Assembly: GCA_021107605.1 (NCBI GenBank)
Contig: JAIOSN010000267.1
Coordinates: forward strand, 1 to 5,322
Origin: Anaerolineae bacterium
GTDB lineage: Bacteria; Chloroflexota; Anaerolineae; B4-G1; SLSP01
Length of the DNA stretch: 5,322 nucleotides
Reading direction: 5' to 3'
Position 1 is the stretch's first letter. Every line of letters begins with the position of its first letter. This document shows positions 1 through 5,116 of this stretch, one piece after another. The notes beneath the pieces were generated by a model. The model had not been told where the DNA came from and searched no databases. It worked only from the letters and a program-made list of their open reading frames with translations. The translations under genes and the position numbers were made by a program.

Positions 1-7
1 AGCTCAT

Positions 8-118
8 CACAGAGACACCGAGGGCACTGAGAAAAAGAGTTTTAGGTGAAAATATTTAGCCTGGATTGCACTGAAAAAGGTGGCTTGCCACCAAGACGCT
101 AAGCCGCTAAGAAAAAAA
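8..118. repeat. Degenerate tandem repeats, 8-9 base period (CACNGAG / CNCYAAG units)
   Basis: Two short runs of related units are visible. CACAGAG, CACCGAG and CACTGAG start at 8, 16 and 25 and end in an A-rich tract. CACCAAG, CGCTAAG and CGCTAAG start at 89, 97 and 105 and also end in an A-rich tract. A partial unit, GCACTGAAAAAG, lies between them at 68-79 and resembles 24-37. Open frames across this stretch encode low-complexity peptides with no recognisable domain, so I read it as non-coding. Repeats of this type are dispersed between genes in many environmental bacteria; that comparison is from memory. Confidence 0.6.
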
Positions 119-179
119 TTAAGTTTTTCAGTGGAGTCAATGTTGGTTGCTCCGCAAAAAGGGTCGACCAGGAGAGAAT

Positions 180-329
180 ATGGAAGACAAATTGAGGTTG
201 CGCGAAGCGCAACCTCAATTTGTGGTAGGTGGCGAAATTCCGGTCGGGGTAAGTGTTTTGACCGGCAAAATCTGGACACAGACCTCAGAGGTCTATCATG
301 AAAAAATATCAGTTTTGGAATTTTCGTAG
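180..329 (+). CDS. Possible 49-codon leader ORF overlapping the kinase start
   Basis: An ATG at 180 follows AGGAG at 170-174 with a five-base spacer, a good ribosome binding site. The frame runs 49 codons to a TAG at 327-329, so its end overlaps the first 32 bases of the histidine kinase gene in a different frame. The peptide begins MEDKLRLREAQPQ and has no signal sequence, membrane segment or domain that I recognise. Its first third is encoded by a perfect 17-bp inverted repeat, which argues that the DNA is constrained as a structure rather than as a protein. If translated, ribosomes would pass through the kinase ribosome binding site and could open the small hairpin there, giving translational coupling. 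It may equally be a chance ORF. Confidence 0.25.
   Translation: MEDKLRLREAQPQFVVGGEIPVGVSVLTGKIWTQTSEVYHEKISVLEFS
187..223. repeat. Perfect 17-bp inverted repeat with GAA loop
   Basis: The left arm ACAAATTGAGGTTGCGC (187-203) and right arm GCGCAACCTCAATTTGT (207-223) are exact reverse complements separated by only GAA. The RNA would fold into a very stable hairpin about 75 bases before the kinase start. No T-tract follows (the next bases are GGTAGGTGG), so it is not a standard intrinsic terminator for + strand transcription. It could be a REP-like dispersed palindrome, an mRNA stabilising element, or the end of an upstream transcription unit. Confidence 0.85.
280..297 (+). promoter_or_regulatory. 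Kinase ribosome binding site inside a dyad
   Basis: AGACCTC (280-286) and GAGGTCT (288-294) are reverse complements around a single central A. The bases GAGG at 288-291 are the Shine-Dalgarno of the kinase, six bases before ATG 298. In RNA, AGACCT could pair with AGGTCT over a CAG loop and partly hide the ribosome binding site; in DNA the 15-bp dyad could be a protein binding site. A second small dyad, CCGGTC (240-245) and GACCGG (260-265), lies just upstream. No convincing -35/-10 pair was found for the kinase. Confidence 0.55.
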
Positions 330-2412
330 TTTTTCAAACAGGGTGATGTTGAGCCTGATAATTCTGGTGTTGGTGGTGCTGGTGATAGTAGGATCGTTCT
401 CAATCTGGTTGGCTAGAGAACAGCTGGAGCACCAGGTATGGAGCCAGCTCACTCAGGGAGCCTTAGCTACCCATGCCTTGTACGAGGTGCGCCAGCAGGA
501 CTTGGTTGAGACGGCGCAACTGTTCGTTGAACGACCTACGCTCCAGATATTGCTCTTGGCGGAAGATTACGCAGCTCTGGATGAGTACCTGGAGACGTTT
601 CAGGGAAGCGTGTCGCCCGATAGTGTGTTGGTATGCGACATTGACGGTCACATGCTGGGCTGTGGTGGGGACGAGAGCGGATGTCGCTTGCTTGCCCACC
701 AGCCATGTGCTCCAGCAGTAGCTCTTGACCGGCAGATCACGGAGGGGGCGGTCTGGGCAGAGAGCGGAGCGACGATTTGGCTCTCGGTTTATCAGGTGGT
801 AGCCAGCGACCAGGAGGCGGAGCCGCTAGGTGGTGTGGTACTCGGTATGGCGGTGGATAGCATGTTTGCCCAGCAACTAGCTAGCCAAACCGGAATTGAG
901 CATACTTTTTTCTGGTATGGTGAACCTACCACCACTAGTTTGGCGGAAGTGCCGGTCTGGGAGAACCGCAAGTTCTCTCAGGGAGGAATTCCTTACTATG
1001 CGCTCTCGCTTAACTTGGGCGGGGGAGTGACAGATTACCTGGCGCTTAATGTCCAAGATTTGACAACGATGCAACGCCATCTGGTACGGGTTGTGACCGG
1101 CAGTGGATTGGGCACCCTCGCTGTAATCTCTCTGCTGGGTATATATTTTGCTCGCTGGTTGGGGCGGCCCTTGACAGGACTTTCTGAAGCGGCAGCTGCG
1201 TTGCAAGCGGCAGATGCTACGGTTTCTTCTCAGGCGATGTCGGAGGTGTTACACCGGGGGCAGATCCGTGAAGTGGCGCAAGTTGCCCGGATACTAGAGA
1301 CAAAACAGGGCGATCTGGTGCAGGTGCATCAATCTCTGCGTCAGGAAAAGGCTTGGACTAAAAACTTGTTGGAATCTATTGTCGAAGGAATTGTGACCCT
1401 GGACGCGGGGGGGCAGATAATGTTTTTTAACCGGGGTGCAGAGCATATTACTGGTTGGCAGCGGGTGGAGGTACTAGGGAAAAGATTCCCCCAGGTTTTT
1501 GAGCTCGCCGAGAGTGAGCGGTCATCTTCAGCATACCTGCCCGCGCCGGGGGAGCATTGTAAGCTCGCGGTACTGCTGGCTGACGGCCAGCCAGCGACGT
1601 TAGCGGTGACTAGGGCTTTATTGCCACTAGGTGACGAAAGCCGGATCGCATTGGTTTTCCGCGACGTCAGCACAGAAGAGGTCATTCATCGCATGATGGG
1701 TTACTTTGTTGCCAATCTAGCTCATGAATTTCGCACCCCGCTTTCGGGACTGGCCGCATCGGTGGAATTACTACTGGATCAAATCCCATATCTTAGTTTG
1801 GCAGAGATTCGGGAGTTGCTCAATGCGATTCACCTAAGTGTATTGGGACTGCAGGCCTTGATCAACAATTTGCTGGAAGGCGCCAGTATTGAGGCGGGGG
1901 AATTCCGCGTACATGTTCGCCCGGTGGCGATTGCCGAGATCATTACTGAGACGTTGCACACCATGCACCCGTTGTTGGTCAAGCGTGGGCAATGGTTGAC
2001 GTTGGATTTACCAGAGTCCTTGCCCGCTGTATGCGCCGATTTAAGACGTACTGAACAGGTGTTAGTGAATTTGCTGAGCAACGCCAGCAAATATGGGCCC
2101 GATAATGCGGAAATCATCATTGCTGTAACGTTAGAGCGCGAGTCTCTCCGGGTAAATGTGACCGATCACGGTAAAGGTATCCCTGATGAGCAGAAGAAAA
2201 TACTCTTTCACCGTTTTGTACGCACGAGAGAAGCTTATGCGCAGAACCAGGTGGGAATGGGATTGGGTCTATCGGTGGTGAAAGCGATTGTTGAAGCAGA
2301 GGGTGGAGCAGTGGGTGTTATGGACGCTCCCTCTGGAGGGACTACTTTTTGGTTTACGGTGCCGCTGGCACAGCAGGCGGCAGAGGGGAAAAATGAAAGT
2401 ATTGGTTGTTGA
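298..2412 (+). CDS. Membrane sensor histidine kinase (extracytoplasmic sensor, HAMP, PAS, HisKA, HATPase)
   Basis: This 704-residue protein is a sensor kinase that autophosphorylates on histidine and passes the phosphate to a response regulator. Membrane segments lie at about 16-38 and 265-285 and enclose an extracytoplasmic sensor of roughly 225 residues, probably of the Cache/CHASE kind. A HAMP linker follows (286-338, Pro291, Glu325), then a short coiled coil and a PAS domain (about 354-460). The H-box NLAHEFRTPL puts the phosphoacceptor at His476. The ATPase domain shows an N-box (Asn591, Asn595), DHGKGIP (Asp623, Gly625, Gly627) and GMGLGL (653-658). All catalytic boxes are intact. The sensor holds Cys113, Cys122, Cys129 and Cys137, four of only seven cysteines in the protein. 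The start at 298 is favoured by the GAGG ribosome binding site and the short basic N-terminus before the first membrane helix. The 3' end overlaps the next regulator gene by 20 bases, so the two are almost surely a cognate, translationally coupled pair. The signal is unknown. Confidence 0.95.
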   Translation: MKKYQFWNFRSFSNRVMLSLIILVLVVLVIVGSFSIWLAREQLEHQVWSQLTQGALATHALYEVRQQDLVETAQLFVERPTLQILLLAEDYAALDEYLETFQGSVSPDSVLVCDIDGHMLGCGGDESGCRLLAHQPCAPAVALDRQITEGAVWAESGATIWLSVYQVVASDQEAEPLGGVVLGMAVDSMFAQQLASQTGIEHTFFWYGEPTTTSLAEVPVWENRKFSQGGIPYYALSLNLGGGVTDYLALNVQDLTTMQRHLVRVVTGSGLGTLAVISLLGIYFARWLGRPLTGLSEAAAALQAADATVSSQAMSEVLHRGQIREVAQVARILETKQGDLVQVHQSLRQEKAWTKNLLESIVEGIVTLDAGGQIMFFNRGAEHITGWQRVEVLGKRFPQVFELAESERSSSAYLPAPGEHCKLAVLLADGQPATLAVTRALLPLGDESRIALVFRDVSTEEVIHRMMGYFVANLAHEFRTPLSGLAASVELLLDQIPYLSLAEIRELLNAIHLSVLGLQALINNLLEGASIEAGEFRVHVRPVAIAEIITETLHTMHPLLVKRGQWLTLDLPESLPAVCADLRRTEQVLVNLLSNASKYGPDNAEIIIAVTLERESLRVNVTDHGKGIPDEQKKILFHRFVRTREAYAQNQVGMGLGLSVVKAIVEAEGGAVGVMDAPSGGTTFWFTVPLAQQAAEGKNESIGC

Positions 2413-3094
2413 TGATGATCAAGTGTTGGCTGAGGTGCTCTCCTTTACTCTGCGGCGTGAAGGGTTTGAGGTGCTCCTGGCGGGTGATGGCGAGGCCGCG
2501 CTCCAACGCTGGGCGGCTGAGTCGCCGGATATTATCCTCCTGGATGTAAATTTGCCCAAGCTAACCGGCTTTCAGGTCTGCCGGCGTATTCGGGAAGAAG
2601 CTGATACCCCCATTATCATGCTTACGGTGCGCGAGGAGGAGGATGACATTGTGGAGGGATTAGGATTGGGGGCGGATGATTATATCACCAAGCCCTTCAG
2701 CCCGCGCCATCTGGTGGCTCGTGTGCAGGCAGTGCTGCGCCGGGCGGGAAAGCGTCCTACGCGCGCCGTGCGCCGTGTCGGGAAGTTCACGTTAATGCCT
2801 CCCCGCCGTGAGCTGCAGTTTGAGGAGCGTGAACCGGTGAAGTTGACACGGTTAGAGAACCGCCTCCTGGATTACCTGATGCTCAACGCTGGGCGGGTGT
2901 TAAGCGCTGAGGTCATCATTGACTTGGTCTGGGGGGCAGGCGGCGGCGATCGTGATATGTTGCGCCAGTTGGTCTACCGGTTACGGGGGAAGCTCTCGCG
3001 TGCCCGTGGCTTGCAGGGTGGTGATGCTGAAGATTCGTATCTTGAGACCGTGCCGGGTTTGGGTTATGGTTTTATGCTCCACTTGCGGCAATAA
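2393..3094 (+). CDS. OmpR/PhoB-family response regulator
   Basis: This 233-residue DNA-binding regulator is the likely partner of the upstream kinase. The receiver domain (1-115) has the acidic pocket Asp7/Asp8, phosphoacceptor Asp51 in LLDVNLP, Thr78 and Lys100 in TKPF. After a basic linker, the C-terminal winged helix (about 125-233) shows the family pattern: KLTRLENRLLDYL, then a recognition-helix region DRDMLRQLVYRLRGKL, then the wing ETVPGLGYGF. The frame stays open upstream to an ATG at 2288, but that adds 35 residues lying inside the kinase gene and before the receiver fold. The ATG at 2393 has GAGGGG just upstream and gives the usual family length, so I choose it. The start lies 20 bases before the kinase stop. 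Targets are not shown by the sequence; nearby dyads before the permease and before its own operon are candidates. Confidence 0.95.
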   Translation: MKVLVVDDDQVLAEVLSFTLRREGFEVLLAGDGEAALQRWAAESPDIILLDVNLPKLTGFQVCRRIREEADTPIIMLTVREEEDDIVEGLGLGADDYITKPFSPRHLVARVQAVLRRAGKRPTRAVRRVGKFTLMPPRRELQFEEREPVKLTRLENRLLDYLMLNAGRVLSAEVIIDLVWGAGGGDRDMLRQLVYRLRGKLSRARGLQGGDAEDSYLETVPGLGYGFMLHLRQ

Positions 3095-3101
3095 ACATGG
3101 T

Positions 3102-3146
3102 TTGAAGTTTAACGTGACTCTATAAATATAATTGGAGTGCGCTCCA
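3102..3146 (+). promoter_or_regulatory. Possible promoter with abutting near-palindrome
   Basis: TATAAT at 3127-3132 is preceded by TTGAAG at 3102-3107, with a rather long 19-base spacer. Immediately after the -10 box lies TGGAGTGCGCTCCA (3133-3146), a palindrome except for one T-G pair. A site in this place would cover the start of transcription, as a repressor operator would. No gene starts until 3361, so the transcript would have a leader of over 200 bases. The promoter call is weak; the palindrome itself is plain. Confidence 0.35.
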
Positions 3147-3167
3147 TTGCGGTTGAATTTCTGGTAA

Positions 3168-3225
3168 CGTATTGCGTGTTGCGTTTGGAGAATCTTTACG
3201 CAGCACGTAATACGCAATACGGACA
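3168..3225. repeat. Seven-base-period repeats in inverted orientation
   Basis: Three units, CGTATTG, CGTGTTG and CGTTTGG, run from 3168 to 3188. After nine bases, four units in the opposite sense follow: ACGCAGC, ACGTAAT, ACGCAAT and ACGGACA (3198-3225). The outer parts CGTATTGCGT (3168-3177) and ACGCAATACG (3212-3221) are exact reverse complements, and the inner units pair nearly as well if one 7-base unit is looped out. The structure lies about 75 bases after the regulator stop. It has no T-tract, so it could block transcript decay or be a dispersed repeat rather than a standard terminator. Confidence 0.65.
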
Positions 3226-3288
3226 CACTATTTGTTACAGATTTATAATCCGCTTATCACGGCGGCTGTGATATTTCCCCCCTATAAT
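3220..3288 (+). promoter_or_regulatory. Permease promoter region with two TATAAT boxes and a dyad
   Basis: Two TATAAT sequences lie upstream of the permease, at 3244-3249 and 3283-3288. The first has a partial -35 (CGGACA, 3220-3225, spacer 18). The second has no recognisable -35. Between them lies a 19-base dyad, TATCAC (3255-3260), seven bases, GTGATA (3268-3273). It sits where the -35 region of the second box should be, a usual place for an activator when the -35 is poor. The OmpR-type regulator upstream is one candidate binder, but OmpR-type sites are usually direct repeats, so the match is not clear. Confidence 0.4.
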
Positions 3289-3300
3289 CGCAATTGAAGA

Positions 3301-3326
3301 GGATGATAGCTGCCAAGCCATCATCC
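3301..3326 (+). other. 5'-UTR hairpin ahead of the permease
   Basis: GGATGATAGC (3301-3310) and GCCATCATCC (3317-3326) pair over ten positions with one A-C mismatch around a TGCCAA loop. The hairpin ends 34 bases before the permease ATG, and the ribosome binding site GGAGGTG (3350-3356) stays outside it. It could affect mRNA stability or translation. No T-tract follows, so it is not an intrinsic terminator, and I do not recognise a riboswitch. Confidence 0.5.
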
Positions 3327-3360
3327 GGCGACTGACTAATTAGGATTATGGAGGTGGAAG

Positions 3361-4119
3361 ATGAATATTGAAATTTTACCGTTGCTGGTGGTAGGAGCGT
3401 TTTTCTGTGAGTTGATTGATTCATCGTTGGGGATGGGTTATGGAACGACGTTGGTGCCTCTATTGTTGCTCCTGGGCTATGAACCGCTGCAGGTCGTTCC
3501 GGCGGTGCTGCTCTCTGAGTTTGCTACTGGAGTAGCAGCCGGCGTGTTCCACCAGGAGTTTGGTAACGTCAACTTCCGTCCTGGCACGCGAGATTTTAAG
3601 GTTATGCTGGTGATGACGGGACTCAGCATTGTTGGAGTCTTGGTGGCGGTTGTCGTGGCGGTAAACATCCCAACCTGGGTACTGAAAGTTTATGTAGGTA
3701 TACTGGTATTGGGTATCGGGATTGTTATTCTCTGGTACCGCGACCGTGAAATCGAGTTTTCCTGGCGGCGGGTGGGGATCATGGGCTTGATAGCTGCTTT
3801 CAATAAAGGGATGAGCGGGGGGGGCTATGGCCCGGTGGTGACTGGCGGGCAGGTGTTATCGGGCGTGGGCAGTCGCAACGCGATCGGGATTGCTTCGTTG
3901 GCTGAGGGAATTACCAGCGCCGTGGGTTTTGCGGCCTACATGGTCAGCGGCGCCCCGTTCCCCTTTGCGTTGGCTCCCTCGCTCTTGTTAGGAGCCTTGA
4001 TTTCCACTCCGGTAGCGGCTTACGTGGTGAGCCGGTGCAAAATGCGCCGCTTGACGACCATGGTGGGCGGCAGCGCTACTCTGTTAGGCGCCTATACCCT
4101 GATCAACTTATTTATTTAA
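3361..4119 (+). CDS. TauE/SafE-family (DUF81) membrane permease
   Basis: This 252-residue, highly hydrophobic protein belongs to the TauE/SafE family, whose characterised members are linked to export of sulfite, sulfoacetate and related anions across the cytoplasmic membrane. About eight hydrophobic segments can be drawn, including residues 5-23, 81-101 and 107-126 and a C-terminal helix near 232-251. The family's internal duplication is visible. The first half has DSSLGMGYGT (20-29), and the second has NKGMSGGGYGP (148-158), the usual paired glycine motifs. The length is normal and nothing appears missing. ATG 3361 follows a near-ideal GGAGGTG with a six-base gap after GGAGG. The gene lies 266 bases after the regulator with its own promoter-like elements, so it is probably a separate transcript that may be controlled by the upstream pair. 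The substrate cannot be read from the sequence; sulfite is a family-level guess. Eight G bases in a row (3817-3824) encode part of the second motif. Confidence 0.9.
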   Translation: MNIEILPLLVVGAFFCELIDSSLGMGYGTTLVPLLLLLGYEPLQVVPAVLLSEFATGVAAGVFHQEFGNVNFRPGTRDFKVMLVMTGLSIVGVLVAVVVAVNIPTWVLKVYVGILVLGIGIVILWYRDREIEFSWRRVGIMGLIAAFNKGMSGGGYGPVVTGGQVLSGVGSRNAIGIASLAEGITSAVGFAAYMVSGAPFPFALAPSLLLGALISTPVAAYVVSRCKMRRLTTMVGGSATLLGAYTLINLFI

Positions 4120-4154
4120 GCGGTGGTCGTTATCTCGGGTTAATGGACTAGACG

Positions 4155-4292
4155 TCAAGATTCTTCTGCCAGTGAGTCCATCACCCCCGCCGCGAGTGCC
4201 GTGGTCAGCGGTACGGCTAAGATCAACCCCAGACTACCGACCAGCGGGTGGACGAGTTCTAGCGCTAGCTGCGTTGAGGGATGTATTGCTTG
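4155..4292 (-). pseudogene. Relic of the C-terminus of a YibE/F-family membrane protein
   Basis: Read on the minus strand, 45 codons are open between an in-frame TAG (4293-4295) and a TGA (4155-4157). From about 4259 down, the peptide reads ELVHPLVGSLGLILAVPL, then TTALAAGVMDSLAEES and the stop. This closely resembles the end of YibE/F-family proteins, in which a Glu-Ile/Leu-Val segment is followed by LVGSxGLxLAVPxTT and a short tail; the comparison is from memory. No start codon, ribosome binding site or matching upstream part is present, and beyond 4293 other minus-strand frames give nothing similar. I infer that the rest of the gene was lost by deletion or rearrangement with a breakpoint near 4262-4295. 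The relic converges on the permease, with 35 bases between their stop codons. Confidence 0.6.
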
Positions 4293-4304
4293 CTAGTCCC
4301 CGCA

Positions 4305-4330
4305 GTGGTATGTTAGTCGTGGTATGGTAG
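4305..4330. repeat. 12-base tandem direct repeat
   Basis: GTGGTATGTTAG (4305-4316) and GTGGTATGGTAG (4319-4330) differ at one position and are spaced 14 bases start to start. They lie just before the 14-bp palindrome and about 90 bases before the orphan regulator. Closely spaced direct repeats are typical of sites for OmpR-type regulators, though the usual spacing there is 10-11 bases. TATGTT (4309-4314) inside the first copy could also serve as a weak -10 with TTGCTT (4286-4291, spacer 17). Confidence 0.5.
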
Positions 4331-4331
4331 A

Positions 4332-4345
4332 TTGTTACGTAACAA
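4332..4345. promoter_or_regulatory. 14-bp perfect palindrome, operator-like
   Basis: TTGTTACGTAACAA is its own reverse complement over all 14 bases. It lies between the direct repeat and the hairpin upstream of the NarL-type regulator. A perfect, AT-flanked palindrome of this length in a non-coding stretch is a good candidate for a binding site of a dimeric regulator. I do not recognise the family: it is not a standard LexA, Fur, CRP or FNR site. Confidence 0.5.
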
Positions 4346-4378
4346 GACATGACAGGTCGTAAGTACCTGTCATGTTTT
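4344..4378 (+). terminator. Terminator-like hairpin ahead of the orphan regulator
   Basis: ACATGACAGGT (4347-4357) and ACCTGTCATGT (4365-4375) are exact reverse complements around a seven-base loop. The stem can extend by a G-U and two A-U pairs to 4344/4378. The sequence then runs TTTT within 4375-4378 followed by GGTTG, a short, imperfect U-tract. It could end + strand transcripts from the permease, about 225 bases after its stop. It also lies 43 bases before the regulator start, so it could act as an attenuator in that gene's leader. The stem GC content is modest. Confidence 0.5.
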
Positions 4379-4420
4379 GGTTGTCTGGCAGCGAAAACAT
4401 CAGGGAAAATGGGAGGTGTG

Positions 4421-5107
4421 GTGAGCAAATCCAGTCAGAGCATCCGTGTTTTAATAGCCGATGACCATCCGGCGGTGCGGGAAGGTATTCGCGCGGTGTT
4501 GGAAAAAGTGGTGGATATGGAGGTTGTGGGAGAGACCGGTGAGGGGAGAGCCGTAAAAGAGCTGGTAGCCACATTACAGCCAGACATCTTATTGTTAGAC
4601 CTGATTATGCCTGGACCCCGGGCCGCTGATATTGCGCGCTGGGTGCGCAACTATTATCCGGAGACCGTCACCCTGATCCTGACGGCGCACGACCGGGACG
4701 CGTTTTTGGCTGAAATGGAGCAAGCGGGAGCTGTGGGCTACCTCACCAAAGAGGAGGATTTTCCGACCCTGGTGGCGGCGCTGCGGCGGGCGGTGCAGGG
4801 TGAAGTGCTCTTCAGTGGGGAGCACTTGTGGCGGGCGCACCGCTGGCGCCAAGAAGTGGGCGCGCGCTGGGAATCTCTGACCGCGCGGGAGCAAGAGGTC
4901 GCACAGCTGCTGGCTCAAGGAGCGCGTAACCGGCAGCTAGCGGCCAGACTGGGCATCAGTGAGCATACCGTGGAGACACATGTGGGGCAGATACTCCGTA
5001 AATTGGAGATGGCCTCACGGACTGCAGTGGTTGCCTGGCTTTGGGAGCATTCTTTGGTGGTGGGGAAGAGCGGCGCTGGTGGAAATCAACCAGCAGAAGA
5101 TGGTTGA
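4421..5107 (+). CDS. Orphan NarL/FixJ (LuxR-HTH) response regulator
   Basis: This 228-residue protein is a phosphorylation-controlled DNA-binding regulator. The receiver domain (about 8-125) has Asp14/Asp15, phosphoacceptor Asp60 in LLLDLIMPG, Thr88 in LTAHD and Lys110 in YLTKEED. The LuxR-type helix-turn-helix (about 153-207) has the standard pattern LTAREQEVAQLLAQG, then LGISEHTVETHVGQILRKL. A short polar tail ends the protein. I choose GTG 4421 because GGGAGG (4411-4416) lies four bases before it. An in-frame ATG at 4349 lies inside the upstream hairpin with no ribosome binding site, and an ATG at 4409 overlaps the Shine-Dalgarno. No kinase is next to it, so its partner is elsewhere or it receives phosphate from the kinase in this window, which usually prefers its own OmpR-type partner. 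The upstream palindrome and direct repeat suggest regulated expression. The target could be the exported protein gene just downstream. Confidence 0.93.
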   Translation: MSKSSQSIRVLIADDHPAVREGIRAVLEKVVDMEVVGETGEGRAVKELVATLQPDILLLDLIMPGPRAADIARWVRNYYPETVTLILTAHDRDAFLAEMEQAGAVGYLTKEEDFPTLVAALRRAVQGEVLFSGEHLWRAHRWRQEVGARWESLTAREQEVAQLLAQGARNRQLAARLGISEHTVETHVGQILRKLEMASRTAVVAWLWEHSLVVGKSGAGGNQPAEDG

Positions 5108-5113
5108 TTTCCA
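5080..5113 (+). terminator. 13-bp perfect hairpin enclosing the regulator stop codon
   Basis: TGGAAATCAACCA (5080-5092) and TGGTTGATTTCCA (5101-5113) are exact reverse complements around an eight-base loop. The regulator's TGA (5105-5107) lies within the right arm, so the last nine or so codons are part of the structure. No T-tract follows (GGATTGACAG), so it is not a canonical intrinsic terminator, although it could still end or protect the transcript. Its end is three bases from the next -35 box. Confidence 0.55.
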
Positions 5114-5116
5114 GGA

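Noticed and set aside
7..301. Open frames on both strands in the first 300 bases as genes
   Set aside because: They are made of degenerate repeat and hairpin sequence, lack recognisable domains, and most have no ribosome binding site. Only the 180-329 frame has a plausible start and is kept at low confidence.
877..1685. Minus-strand frames inside the kinase gene
   Set aside because: They are shadows of a well-supported kinase reading frame with intact domains.
2288..2392. Longer N-terminus for the OmpR-type regulator from ATG 2288
   Set aside because: It adds 35 residues that overlap the kinase ATPase domain and precede the receiver fold. ATG 2393 has its own ribosome binding site and gives the normal family length.
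3133..3146. MerR-family operator
   Set aside because: The core GGAGTGCGCTCC resembles such operators, but MerR-type sites sit between -35 and -10 boxes. Here the site follows the -10, and no MerR-type gene is present.
3168..3225. CRISPR-like array
   Set aside because: Units are only seven bases, lack spacers, and switch orientation halfway.
2981..3226. Minus-strand 81-codon frame at the end of the regulator
   Set aside because: It is antisense to the winged-helix coding region and begins in the 7-base repeats, with no domain or ribosome binding site.
4349..4420. Longer N-terminus for the NarL-type regulator from ATG 4349
   Set aside because: This ATG lies inside the terminator-like hairpin, has no Shine-Dalgarno, and the added residues are outside the receiver domain.
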